From the NCBI GenBank assembly GCA_016191285.1, contig JACPPA010000004.1:1-64000 (forward strand): a stretch of 64,000 nt of DNA, read 5' to 3'. Shown here in pieces: positions 1-8,228 of this stretch (the first letter of the stretch is position 1; each line of letters begins with the position of its first letter). A program made the position numbers and the translations under genes. Source of the stretch: Gammaproteobacteria bacterium (GTDB taxonomy: Bacteria > Pseudomonadota > Gammaproteobacteria > Ga0077536). Under the pieces are notes generated by a model, which searched no databases, was not told the DNA's origin, and saw only the letters and a list, made by a program, of their open reading frames with translations.

Positions 1-6
1 GAACAA

Positions 7-142
7 TTCGCCGCTAAAGCGGCTCCCACAAATCCAATGGGTGGTGGGAGCCTGTACTGTGGGAGCGGCTTTAGCCGCGAATCCCCGTTGCCTGGACGGT
101 GATTGAAGGGTTGAACGATTCGCCGCTAAAGCGGCTCCCACA
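7..142. repeat. Three REP-like family A hairpins
   Basis: Copies at 7-30 (minus orientation), 58-82 (plus) and 119-142 (minus) of GTGGGAGCGGCTTTAGCCGC followed by GAAT. Each can fold on GCGGCT-TTA-AGCCGC, and neighbouring copies in opposite orientation can pair with one another, as in clustered REP/BIME arrays. The same sequence recurs near 1871, 3904, 15950, 38340, 43710-43895, 52525 and 52710. No REP-associated transposase lies in the window. Confidence 0.85.
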
Positions 143-548
143 AGGCGCCATTGGTGGTCAGTGAAAAATGAATTCATTGTTTGACTGGATTCCGGCATTC
201 GCCGGAATGACGAAGGGCCAGGATTGCGAATCCTTCCCGGCATTTCAGCTTTTGTAAGCGCGATTCGAACCCGGCCTAAATTGTGAGATCCGTCATCCCG
301 GGCGGAGCCACGTCAGTCGCGCAGACTCAACTGGCACCCCATAAGCGATGCGCGTCGCTTACGTCATCCCGGGCGAAGCGGCCTGAGCCGCGCCGACCCG
401 GGATCCAGGAGTGCCTGACATACCGGCGGGCTCCCGCCCCGGATATTCGCTGCGCGAATTCCGGGGTGACGTCTATAAGGGCTGCGCACGTTCCGGGCTG
501 ACGGGGTTCGGCATCCGGTGTCGGCACCGCCTCGAAGCCTGCGTTGGT

Positions 549-643
549 CTTAAGGAAACTCTGATTAAGTCCCTCCTGGACTTTTCAGAGTAAGCACCTC
601 CCTGTGCCGCAGGAAGCTCTGCCTTTTGCAGAGCTTCCTTAAG
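549..643 (+). repeat. MITE-like family D element, copy 1
   Basis: This 95-bp element has terminal inverted repeats CTTAAGGAAACTCTG (549-563) and CAGAGCTTCCTTAAG (629-643), which match at 14 of 15 positions. Inside are a hairpin over 558-590 (CTCTGATTAAGTCC against GGACTTTTCAGAG) and a perfect 12-bp hairpin AGGAAGCTCTGC / GCAGAGCTTCCT (611-622 / 628-639). It has no coding capacity. Related copies lie at 43896-44043 and 52554-52701. A non-autonomous transposable element is an inference. Confidence 0.7.
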
Positions 644-669
644 TTACAGTGCCGGCTAGTTAGTGTTCC

Positions 670-1776
670 TTAGGCTGCGCGCAAGTTAAGCAGTTTGGGA
701 TCCGCGAGTGGAGTCGTTTCCCATTTCTTTAATTCCGGCAGCACGTATTCGGCGAAGCAACGCATATTGCGTTCGGCTTCGTCGTACGGCATGCCGGCAT
801 AACTGAAATTGCACGTGATGCCATTCATATCGACCACTTCGCGCATGTAGGCGATTTTTTCGAGGACCTGCTTCGGACTGCCCCACGGCATCAATTCAGC
901 GAATGAGCGCGCGGCGCCATCCATGCCTTGTTTGCCGATGTACTTGCCGACGTTTTTGTAGAATTCATAGCCCTTGTCGGTGCCGAACTTCGCACCGGTC
1001 ATTTCGTAATGCTTCATCGCGGTGTGGTAGTAGGCGCCTATCCATTGGTACGCCATGTCTTCGGCGCGCGCCGGATCTTTATCGACGAAATAAAACCCGC
1101 CACAAAACGGTTGCGGTGGCTCGCAGCCATTGGACTTTTGAAAGACTTCGCGATAAATCGCAAAATCCTGCTTGACGACTTCCCAGGGTTTTTGCGGGAT
1201 CACGAGCAAGCCGACCCCGAGCTTGGCCATGATCGGCATTGACTCGGGCGAGACCGCTGCCGCATACGTGCGACCCTTGAACGAATTCAACGGCAGTGGG
1301 CGAATGTCACGCCGCGGTTGCTTGGTCAGCGCGCCGCCTTCGACATAGCCACGTTCCAGTCCTTCGAGCAGGAGCTCGGCGTACTCGACAAAGCGCTCGC
1401 GACCTTCGCCTTGGTCGATGCGAAAACCGTCATATTCGACTCGCGCGAGGCCGCGACCAAGACCCAGGATCATGCGTCCACCCGAGAGGTGATCGAGCAT
1501 CGAAATTTGTTCGGCCACGCGCATCGGATCGTGCCACGGCAGGACTATGACGCTGGTGCCGAGTTTGAGCCGCTTACTGCGGCCCGCCATGTAGGTCAGA
1601 AATTGCACGGCGTCTGGGCACATTGTGTAATCGGTGAAGTGATGTTCAATCGACCACACCGAATCGAAACCGAGCGGTTCGGCGTTCTCAATCAGCCTTA
1701 ATTCTTCGCGATAGACCTCGGCATCGGAGCGTTGATTACCAGGGTTTTGAAAAATGGGTGAGCAGCCTACGTGCAT
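670..1776 (-). CDS. LLM-class flavin-dependent oxidoreductase
   Basis: The 368-residue protein looks like a bacterial luciferase-like (LLM) TIM-barrel oxidoreductase. The N-terminal EHHFTDYTMCPDAVQFL region, the LGTSVIVLPWHDPMRVAEQISMLDHLSGGR stretch (given here as family landmarks around residues 70-105) and the LGLGRG turn are typical. Such enzymes use reduced flavin, FMNH2 or F420, to oxidise or reduce small organic substrates; the substrate cannot be read from sequence. No signal peptide, so it should be cytosolic. It lies on the same strand as the aldolase gene behind it, 135 bp away, with family C and A repeats in the gap, so co-transcription is uncertain. Start taken at the ATG giving MHVGCSP. 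Confidence 0.88.
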   Translation of the reverse strand: MHVGCSPIFQNPGNQRSDAEVYREELRLIENAEPLGFDSVWSIEHHFTDYTMCPDAVQFLTYMAGRSKRLKLGTSVIVLPWHDPMRVAEQISMLDHLSGGRMILGLGRGLARVEYDGFRIDQGEGRERFVEYAELLLEGLERGYVEGGALTKQPRRDIRPLPLNSFKGRTYAAAVSPESMPIMAKLGVGLLVIPQKPWEVVKQDFAIYREVFQKSNGCEPPQPFCGGFYFVDKDPARAEDMAYQWIGAYYHTAMKHYEMTGAKFGTDKGYEFYKNVGKYIGKQGMDGAARSFAELMPWGSPKQVLEKIAYMREVVDMNGITCNFSYAGMPYDEAERNMRCFAEYVLPELKKWETTPLADPKLLNLRAA

Positions 1777-1814
1777 GATCCGATTCCTTTGGTTGATTTA
1801 CTTAACTGTCGCCT

Positions 1815-1895
1815 GCGCCTATCGTCATTCCGGCGTGATCCCGGCTTTCGCCGGGACGACGGGCGTCCATCCGCTGAAGCGGCCCCCACAATAGT
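1815..1895. repeat. Family C and A palindromes between genes
   Basis: At about 1821-1862 a CCGGCGTGATCCCGGCTTTCGCCGGGA-type palindrome (family C) is followed at about 1871-1892 by a degenerate family A hairpin in minus orientation (CGCTGAAGCGGCCCCCACAA). They fill the gap between the oxidoreductase and aldolase genes. Confidence 0.65.
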
Positions 1896-1911
1896 TCCTA
1901 CGCCAGCTCCC

Positions 1912-2676
1912 CTATCGCACCGGTGTGGCGCGTAACGCCAGCAGCGTTTCGCGTGCACGCTGCGCTAAGAACACCGTATCGACCCCGCAGGCGACCAACG
2001 TAAAACCGTTCGCCACCTGCGGCGCGACTAGATCCGCGCTCACCGCAAAGAATCCCAGTTTGAGTCCCGCCGCAAGTGTGGCCTTAGCCACTGTCGCAAT
2101 CGCGGTCACCACTTCAGGATCGCTAAGCTGACCGAGCTTGCCCATGCTCGCCGAAAGATCGTAGGGGCCGACGAAAATCGCATCCACACCAGGCACAGCA
2201 GCAATTTGGCCGATATTCCGTACCGCTTCGATATGCTCGGCTTGCACAATGACTGCGGATTCTTCATTCGCCCGCGCCACGTAATCCGCCACCGCGTAAC
2301 CGTAGGCATTCGCCCGCGCGACACCAACGCCGCGATTACCTTGCGGCGGAAACTTGACCCCCGCGACTATGGCCCGCGCCTGCTCGGCAGTATTCACCTG
2401 CGGCACGATGATGCCCGCCGCACCCGCATCTAGCGCGCGCTTAATTTCAATTTCGTCGTGATTCGGTAGACGCACGACGCACGGCAGGCCGTGGGCGGCG
2501 ATGATCAAACGCTGTAAGTCGAGCGGCGACAGCGGCGCGTGTTCGGCTTCCAGGAACAACCAATCAAACCCGGCAGCCGCGACGATTTCGACGATCTCCG
2601 GTGCGGCGAGGCTGATGATCGTTCCAATTAGCCGGTCGCCGCGCCTAAGCCGGGTTCGAAAGGTTTCAGTGGTCAT
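1912..2676 (-). CDS. HpcH/HpaI aldolase/citrate lyase family protein
   Basis: The 254-residue protein has the hallmarks of class II HpcH/HpaI aldolases: FLEAEHAPLSP near the N-terminus, VVRLPNHDEIEIKRALDAGAAGIIVP (metal and phosphate-side loop) in the middle, and FVGPYDLSASMGKLG towards the C-terminus, where the acidic metal ligand of the family sits. These TIM-barrel enzymes cleave or form C-C bonds of 4-hydroxy-2-oxo acids, releasing pyruvate, using a divalent metal. Length is normal (about 250-265). The true substrate is not predictable; neighbouring genes do not form a recognisable aromatic degradation operon. Cytosolic. Confidence 0.88.
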   Translation of the reverse strand: MTTETFRTRLRRGDRLIGTIISLAAPEIVEIVAAAGFDWLFLEAEHAPLSPLDLQRLIIAAHGLPCVVRLPNHDEIEIKRALDAGAAGIIVPQVNTAEQARAIVAGVKFPPQGNRGVGVARANAYGYAVADYVARANEESAVIVQAEHIEAVRNIGQIAAVPGVDAIFVGPYDLSASMGKLGQLSDPEVVTAIATVAKATLAAGLKLGFFAVSADLVAPQVANGFTLVACGVDTVFLAQRARETLLALRATPVR

Positions 2677-2690
2677 TATTGTCTGGTTCC

Positions 2691-2788
2691 TTACCCCTCA
2701 CCCCGGCCCTCCCTCAAGGGGAGAGGGAGCGTCCATCGAAGCGCCTCGTCTTATCCCCTCTCCCCTCGCGGGCTAGGGTGAGGGGGTA
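2691..2788. repeat. Family B composite palindromic element
   Basis: The left arm CCCCTCACCCCGGCCCTCC and the right arm GGCTAGGGTGAGGGGGT form the inverted ends of a roughly 95-bp element lying between the aldolase gene and the SoxYZ-like gene. Other copies lie at about 9990, 11126-11353, 12338-12453, 12802-12963, 16013-16125, 18033-18222, 23148-23247, 25491-25605 and 56047-56138. Confidence 0.8.
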
Positions 2789-2798
2789 AATTCAATAA

Positions 2799-3605
2799 TC
2801 AAGCCCCAACCTTAAACGAATGCGTCCACTCCGTGCCCTTCGAATCGATCACATCCGCCTTCAACTCGCCGCCCTTACTGGGCTTAAAAAAGAACCGAAA
2901 GCTCGGATCTTCGCTGATCGAAATCCCCGTTTCCGCAGTCATGATCAGCGCATCATTGAAATACACCTTGATGGTTTTGACATAGTGCGCCGGCCGAATG
3001 AGCTGGGTCTTCTGATCCTTCTGCATACCAGTGATATTCGGGTGACTCAACATGAGTTGACCGATGATGGCGTCTTCCGCCGTGCGCTCGCCGACCGTGC
3101 GAAACTTCATTTCACCCAGATGTTTCATTGCTTCTTGGAGATCTGAACCCAACGGCGCCGAGCATCCGCCCTGCGCCTTGACGAAATTCGTCACCATGTG
3201 AGTTTCACCGTTATTCAGCACCGCCACCGCCCGCACATTGGTGTAGTTATCGATGCGAATACGCAGCGCCAAATCAGCACGCCCGATATCGGGTGTGAGA
3301 TTGAACATTCCGGCCAGCGGTTCAGGATTTTTGTCGATCACGACATAAATTTTTTCAATGTAGCGCGTCGGGGATTGCGGAAACTGGGCCTTGATCGTGA
3401 GCGGGGTGAAAGCGGCGTCTTCGGCGCGATACGGCGTCTTCATTTCGATCACGGTTTTATCTTCGATGATCTTCTGATCCGCGAAATACTTGGGCTTGAG
3501 AAAGGTCTCCCACACATCGACGGGCGACTGCTCGGCGGCAGCGACCGACAACGCCAAACCAAAACTCATTAGTCCAATGCACGACCTTAAGAATCTCTTC
3601 AACAT
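2799..3605 (-). CDS. SoxYZ-like sulfur carrier, quinoprotein-dehydrogenase type
   Basis: The 268-residue exported protein fuses a SoxY-like half and a SoxZ-like half. A signal peptide (about residues 1-24, hydrophobic core then VAAAEQ) is followed by the SoxY-type beta domain ending in VKAQGGCSAPLG; Cys148 corresponds to the sulfur-carrying cysteine of the SoxY GGCGG motif, here internal because SoxZ (residues about 165-268, with HPNITGMQKDQ and FNDALIMTAETG) follows. In Sox systems SoxYZ carries sulfur intermediates in the periplasm; this fused type is usually found beside PQQ-dependent alcohol dehydrogenases, where its job is unclear. No such dehydrogenase is adjacent here. Start placed at ATG 3605, which has AGGTGAG upstream, rather than an in-frame GTG at 3614. 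Confidence 0.8.
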   Translation of the reverse strand: MLKRFLRSCIGLMSFGLALSVAAAEQSPVDVWETFLKPKYFADQKIIEDKTVIEMKTPYRAEDAAFTPLTIKAQFPQSPTRYIEKIYVVIDKNPEPLAGMFNLTPDIGRADLALRIRIDNYTNVRAVAVLNNGETHMVTNFVKAQGGCSAPLGSDLQEAMKHLGEMKFRTVGERTAEDAIIGQLMLSHPNITGMQKDQKTQLIRPAHYVKTIKVYFNDALIMTAETGISISEDPSFRFFFKPSKGGELKADVIDSKGTEWTHSFKVGA

Positions 3606-4074
3606 CGCACTCACCTGAAGGTTATCAATGGCTCAGAGCCAGTCGCCTGCGACTCACCCCTACTACGACCGGAGCACCGGCTAAAGATTCAGCCAGACTA
3701 GGAGGTTACCACGCTACTCTTTGGGATTCGATTTAGCATACTTCGGTCGACGGTTTACCGCGCGCCGAAACCCATCCGCGCTTAGCCTAAACATTTGTAT
3801 CAACCTTCAGGAATGTGCGCCGCGGCCGTTGTCTATGCCACCAGAGTTGTTAGTGTGCTGTCCCACAATGGCTCTGCATAAATTGCCAGCTCCGGGCGGC
3901 GCCTTGTGGGAGCGGCTTTAGCCGCGAATGGGGCCACAATGAAGATTCGAAGCTCAAAGCGGTTTCCACGATAACAAAGTATCGAGTTATGAACGGGCGC
4001 AGTCTTCTGTAATGGTTCAACCAACCCGTCCGCGCCGTATACTCTGCAGCTCTCTGGATCACGAGTAACGATTT
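3606..4074. other. Intergenic region with one REP hairpin
   Basis: This divergent gap between the SoxYZ-like gene and prsT should hold both promoters. One family A hairpin is at about 3904-3930. No RNA gene or convincing small gene was found, and no clear promoter could be singled out by eye. Confidence 0.6.
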
Positions 4075-6897
4075 ATGATTCAACGGGTTAGATTTTCGGT
4101 GGTGCTCAGTCTGGCGCTCGGTCTCACGTTAAGCCCCTCCCTCTACGCCGCCAGCGGCTCCAAAGAGCAAGCCGCCAAATTCTATGAAAACGCTGTAAAG
4201 CTAGCGGATAAAGCCGATTACGACGGCGCGCTGATCGAGCTCAAAAACGCACTTCAACAAGACCCCAAGATGGTCGCGGCCCTGGTTTTAATGGGCGAAA
4301 CCTACGTGGCGAACGGTCAAGGCGCGGCAGCGGAAACCTCCCTTAACGAGGCGGCCAAGGCCGGCGCGGATATCTCGCTGACGGTAGTCCCCCACGCGAA
4401 AGCCCTGGTCATGCAGTTCAAGCACGCCCGCGTCTTGGCCGAACCCATGCCCGCGGGTTTGCCGCTGTTGAAGCGCTCGGAACTGCTCGAAGTCAAAGCC
4501 CAGGCCGCGCTACAGAGCAATCAAAAAGAAGCCTTACAGAAAATTCTCGCGGAAGTGGACGCCATCGATCCCAACTCAATCACCGCCTTGGCCATTAAAG
4601 CCACGCTCGCCATGCGCAATGGCGAGCTCGACGAAGCCCAGAAGCTCGTGGACAAGGCGAGCAACCTAACCACCGACAATGTCCTCGTGTGGCTGACGCG
4701 AGCGTCACTGCACCATGTGCAAGACCGGACCGACGAGGCACTCTCCGATTACGCCAAAGTGCTGGAACTCGATCCCAAGAACGACGATGCGCGCCTCGCG
4801 CGAGTTGGTTTATTGCTAGACCTTGGCCGCGACAAAGACACCGAAGCGGATTTCGCCCACTTCGCTAATGCCACCCACATCGACCCACGCTTGGCCTACT
4901 TGAACGCCATCAAGCTATCGCGCGCGGGCGACCAAAAAGCTGCCCAAGCGGCACTCACGGAGGCCGCCCAGACTATCGAGACCTTAGGCGGCGAAATCGT
5001 CATGCACAATGTGCAATTGATGCTCGTCGGCGGCATCGTCAATTACTCGCTCGGCAAAGTGGAGGCGGCCAAGCTCTACCTTCAGGAATACGTTAAAACG
5101 GCTAGCGGTGAGATCGAAACGCGCAAGATGCTGGCGTCCGTGTTGATCAAGCAACAGGAATTCCGTCAGGCCGCCACACTCCTCGAAGATGCAGAAAAAA
5201 ACGCTGGGGAATCCCCCGAACTACTTGCCTTGTTGGCGAAAGCGTATTCGGGACTCGGTGACTATCCGCGCGCAACCGCCGTGTTGGAGCGCGCGGTGAC
5301 ACTGCAACCCAAGAGCATCAAATTGGCCACGGATTTAGCGCTTTCGCGGGCCCAAAGGGGCCAAACCGAGGCCGCGCTGGCGGAGTTGGCAACCGTCTTT
5401 ACGCGCGACGATTTCGCGCAAACCGCCGGCCAGCCGCTCGCCATTCTTTATCTCACCCATCATGAATACGCCAAGGCCGAGGAGGTTGCACGCAAGCTCG
5501 TCGAAAAAAATCCTAAAGACTTAACGCTGCTGAATATGTTGGGCGTGGCGCAGGTCGGGTTAGGGAAATTGATGGAAGCGCGCGTAACGTTTGAAAAGGC
5601 GCTGGCAAAAGACCCGAACTATCGTCCGGCGGACATCAATCTCGGCAAAATCGATCGCACCGAGGGGAAATTTCCCGAGGCCGAGAAGCGCTTCAATGCA
5701 CTGCTCGCGAAAAAGCCGGCGGATGCACAAATGATGCTCGAACTCGCGCGCACCCAGGCCGCGCGCGGCGACCAAAAGGCCGCGTTGAAATGGGCGCGAG
5801 ACGCTGTGAAAGCAGATGCAAAATCCTTCGAAATAGCGCGTTATCTCGCCGGTTTACTCGTCGCCGACGGAAAATTCGACGAAGCAACCAATCTCATTTT
5901 GGGCCAGGCCCAGGCGCATCCGGATAATCTTTTCATCATGGAGACCCAGGCGAACATCCTGGCCGCGCAAGGCAAGCGGGACGAATTGCGCCCCATCTTG
6001 AAACGCATGGTCGATAGCGCCAGCTTCGATGTTGAATGGCTGTTACGGGTTAGCGCGATGCAAATTAACGCAGGGCTACTGCCTGATGCGCAGTACGCAT
6101 TGTACAAAGCAATCCAGGAACAACCCGGTAACGCAGTAGCTCGCGCTCGATTAGCTGGCGTTGAACTCGCGCTCGGTCACTTGAACACGGCAGAAGAACT
6201 GGCTACCAAGCTCGTCGTGGATTTCCCGACAAACCCCAGTGGACAAGCGCTGTTGGGCGATGTTGCCGTGGCGCGCGGCAAGCACGCGGAGGCTGCTGAA
6301 CATTTTCGGCTGGCGTCCGCAGGGATCGCGGGTGGCCAACCCGATTGGGTCCTGAAACGGCATCTTGCGTTGCGCAGTGCAGGCGATAACCCCGGCGCCG
6401 AGAAAATTTTGAAGGACTGGCTGGGTCTGCATCCGAAAGACCTGTGGGCGACCGGGGCGTTGGCCGAACACTACATGCAGTCAGGGAATTACGCGGCAGC
6501 GAATACGTTGTTCGAAGAATTCTTAAGCGCGGCGCCAGAACATGCGCCGACGCTCAACAACATGGCGAACCTGCAGTTGAAGCTTAAGGACTACAAGCGC
6601 GCTAAAACCTACGCCGACCGCGCCTATAAATTGCAACCGCAGGACCCCTTGATCAACGACACTCTAGGCTGGACCTTGCTCAACTTGGGCGATACCGACA
6701 ATGGGCTTCGTTATTTGCGGGAAGCTAGGGCACGGGCGGCCAATGTGCCGGAGATCCGCTACCACCTGGCGGTAGCCTTGCGACGTTTGGGCCGCAATAA
6801 AGAAGCCCTTACTGAACTTAATGAGGCGTTCAAAATAACCCAGGAGTTCGACGGCAAGGCTGACGCGCTCAAGCTGCAGACCGAACTGAAAGGCTAG
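4075..6897 (+). CDS. prsT: PEP-CTERM system TPR-repeat protein PrsT
   Basis: The 940-residue protein has an N-terminal signal (about 1-26, ending SLYAASG) followed by tandem tetratricopeptide repeats to the C-terminus (units such as YDGALIELKNALQQDPKMVAALVLMGE and later TLNNMANLQLKLKDYKRAKTYADRAYKLQPQDPLI). Length and start of the first repeats match the XrtA/PEP-CTERM TPR protein PrsT (about 900-950 residues), which accompanies exosortase-dependent surface polysaccharide systems. Family members are usually described as lipoproteins, but no lipobox cysteine is visible here, so the mature protein is probably soluble in the periplasm. The PEP-CTERM protein gene just downstream supports the assignment. 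Exosortase itself is not in the window. Confidence 0.85.
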   Translation: MIQRVRFSVVLSLALGLTLSPSLYAASGSKEQAAKFYENAVKLADKADYDGALIELKNALQQDPKMVAALVLMGETYVANGQGAAAETSLNEAAKAGADISLTVVPHAKALVMQFKHARVLAEPMPAGLPLLKRSELLEVKAQAALQSNQKEALQKILAEVDAIDPNSITALAIKATLAMRNGELDEAQKLVDKASNLTTDNVLVWLTRASLHHVQDRTDEALSDYAKVLELDPKNDDARLARVGLLLDLGRDKDTEADFAHFANATHIDPRLAYLNAIKLSRAGDQKAAQAALTEAAQTIETLGGEIVMHNVQLMLVGGIVNYSLGKVEAAKLYLQEYVKTASGEIETRKMLASVLIKQQEFRQAATLLEDAEKNAGESPELLALLAKAYSGLGDYPRATAVLERAVTLQPKSIKLATDLALSRAQRGQTEAALAELATVFTRDDFAQTAGQPLAILYLTHHEYAKAEEVARKLVEKNPKDLTLLNMLGVAQVGLGKLMEARVTFEKALAKDPNYRPADINLGKIDRTEGKFPEAEKRFNALLAKKPADAQMMLELARTQAARGDQKAALKWARDAVKADAKSFEIARYLAGLLVADGKFDEATNLILGQAQAHPDNLFIMETQANILAAQGKRDELRPILKRMVDSASFDVEWLLRVSAMQINAGLLPDAQYALYKAIQEQPGNAVARARLAGVELALGHLNTAEELATKLVVDFPTNPSGQALLGDVAVARGKHAEAAEHFRLASAGIAGGQPDWVLKRHLALRSAGDNPGAEKILKDWLGLHPKDLWATGALAEHYMQSGNYAAANTLFEEFLSAAPEHAPTLNNMANLQLKLKDYKRAKTYADRAYKLQPQDPLINDTLGWTLLNLGDTDNGLRYLREARARAANVPEIRYHLAVALRRLGRNKEALTELNEAFKITQEFDGKADALKLQTELKG

Positions 6898-6912
6898 TTA
6901 GCGGCGTCGTAT

Positions 6913-6983
6913 GTCAATGGATTTTACAAACCCCGTTGAAAACGCGGCTTGGTACCGTGTCGATAGTCAATGAACTTTACAAA
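6913..6983 (+). promoter_or_regulatory. Two 18-bp direct repeats, candidate enhancer boxes
   Basis: GTCAATGGATTTTACAAA (6913-6930) and GTCAATGAACTTTACAAA (6966-6983) match at 16 of 18 positions and start 53 bp apart, about five helical turns. They lie roughly 160 and 110 bp upstream of the start predicted from the sigma-54-like promoter at 7056-7072. That arrangement suits an enhancer-binding activator; PrsR is the regulator known for PEP-CTERM genes, but binding here is inferred. Confidence 0.55.
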
Positions 6984-7055
6984 TTCCGGCCGATCACTCG
7001 TCGTGCAACTGTGGAAATCCGTCAACCGATTGATTGCTAAAGCTCAATGATCGAT

Positions 7056-7072
7056 CCGGCATGCATGTTGCT
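7056..7072 (+). promoter_or_regulatory. Candidate sigma-54 promoter of the PEP-CTERM gene
   Basis: CCGGCATGCATGTTGCT carries the invariant GG (7058-7059) and GC (7070-7071) separated by exactly 10 bp and matches the -24/-12 consensus YTGGCACGRNNNTTGCW at 14 of 17 positions. Transcription would begin near 7083, leaving a 30-nt leader that contains the ribosome site GAGG (7107-7110) before the ATG at 7116. Confidence 0.6.
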
Positions 7073-7115
7073 CATTAATTCCGTAGAACCGATACCGATG
7101 CCATTTGAGGTCCGT

Positions 7116-7988
7116 ATGAAAAAGACTAGCTCTATCGCCCCGACCATCGCTGCGGCCATGCTGTTCGTCGCCGCCGTCAACGCCAACGCGGCAACCACGT
7201 TTGCTTGGAATTATGCGAACACAGGGTCAGGTGAAGGTGTAACCACTTGGAACGCCAATACGACCGGCCTCATCAGCTCAACGCTGCATATCACCGCTGC
7301 GACTGCCTGGGGGAATACGAGTGGCACCACCTCCGGACAACCAGAGACGACCTACGGTGCAACCACGAAGTTCCAGAATCAATTATTGACCCAATACGGC
7401 AACAGCCTTGCCGTTAGTACAGTCAATTACGGTACCACCACGCTTCCAGGTTTTGAGGGATATCCTGATCACGCAATGGACAATCATGGACCGGAAGAAA
7501 TGATTCTCTTCACCTTCGACCAGGCCGTGCAGCTCAATCAACTCAAACTTGGTTTCCCAGCGTCGACCACCACGTGTAATGGTTCTGCTTGCGGCACAGA
7601 TATGACGATATTGGCTTATGTCGGGAATACCGCTCTCCCCGCAATATCGAGTTTAGACTCCTCCGCCGCAGGCCTAGGCAGCGCGAACTTTACGAAGTTC
7701 GCGTTCACGGCCAATCCAAGCAACGTGAACGGCGGTGTTACTTCGGGTTTCAACACCGGCACTGGCGCCGTGAGTTCTAAATACTGGCTGGTCGGTGCGT
7801 ACAACAAGTGGTTAGGAGGCGGGCTGAGTGGCGACAACGATTACGTCAAGTTGGCAGGTCTAGGTGGCGTGTCGGGGACTACCACCGGCGGTGGTGGCGG
7901 TGGCGGCATCCCAGAGCCTTCCTCTCTTGCCTTGGTTGGTCTTGGCTTGATCGGCGGCATGCGCCGCTGGAAGATAAGGAAGGCCTAA
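7116..7988 (+). CDS. PEP-CTERM sorted surface protein
   Basis: A 290-residue exported protein. Signal peptide MKKTSSIAPTIAAAMLFVAA...NANA (about 1-24), a Thr/Ser/Gly/Asn-rich body with one pair of cysteines (TTCNGSACGT), a poly-Gly linker, then the C-terminal sorting signal: PEP motif in GIPEPSSLALVG, a short hydrophobic helix (LVGLGLIGGM) and a basic tail (RRWKIRKA). Exosortase recognises and processes this tail. The DNHGPEEMILFTFD region resembles the exosortase-dependent protein family XDP1; that is a guess from memory. Start ATG 7116 is preferred over upstream in-frame starts because of GAGG at 7107 and the clean signal peptide. Preceded by a sigma-54-like promoter and closed by a strong terminator. 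Confidence 0.88.
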   Translation: MKKTSSIAPTIAAAMLFVAAVNANAATTFAWNYANTGSGEGVTTWNANTTGLISSTLHITAATAWGNTSGTTSGQPETTYGATTKFQNQLLTQYGNSLAVSTVNYGTTTLPGFEGYPDHAMDNHGPEEMILFTFDQAVQLNQLKLGFPASTTTCNGSACGTDMTILAYVGNTALPAISSLDSSAAGLGSANFTKFAFTANPSNVNGGVTSGFNTGTGAVSSKYWLVGAYNKWLGGGLSGDNDYVKLAGLGGVSGTTTGGGGGGGIPEPSSLALVGLGLIGGMRRWKIRKA

Positions 7989-8016
7989 GCCAGAGAAGTA
8001 CTCCAAGAGCTTAAGC

Positions 8017-8049
8017 ACAAGGCCCCATCTCACTGGGGCCTTGTCTGTT
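8017..8049 (+). terminator. Rho-independent terminator after the PEP-CTERM gene
   Basis: A perfect 10-bp stem ACAAGGCCCC (8017-8026) / GGGGCCTTGT (8035-8044) with an 8-nt loop, followed by CTGTTTT. It begins 29 bp after the stop codon of the PEP-CTERM gene. Confidence 0.88.
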
Positions 8050-8178
8050 TTGGAGCTGCTCCTGCTTGCGCTAGATGAAGCGTTTGTAGCCTAAGGCCGC
8101 AATCGGCATCAACTCACCCGCAGAATAAGCCGCGACGGAATCGGGGGGGCGTAATCGGGGACACCCATCTGACGTGGT

Positions 8179-8222
8179 GGGGGAAATTGTGGGACACCCT
8201 CTATTTAGCCGAACGTAACGAG
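8179..8222 (+). repeat. 44-bp direct repeat, left copy
   Basis: A 44-bp sequence beginning GGGGGAAATTGTGGGACACC and ending GAACGTAACGAG, repeated identically at 9243-9286. The two copies bracket the Phd/PIN toxin-antitoxin genes. Just upstream (8153-8172) is a similar GGGGACACCC motif. Possibly remnants of a transposable element or recombination sites. Confidence 0.9.
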
Positions 8223-8228
8223 GGGCAC

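Larger units (their letters stand above)
1..669. other. Gene-free repeat-rich stretch
   Basis: No convincing gene was seen. Three family A hairpins (7-30, 58-82, 119-142), a family C palindrome (about 183-214), two copies of a CGTCATCCCGGGC motif (about 290 and 361) and a family D element (549-643) fill it. Small open frames between 283 and 593 consist of repeat sequence, have no recognisable domain and are not called. Confidence 0.8.

Noticed and set aside
283-593. Small overlapping open frames on both strands near the left end.
   Set aside because: They lie in repeat sequence, have no recognisable domain or ribosome site, and compete with one another.
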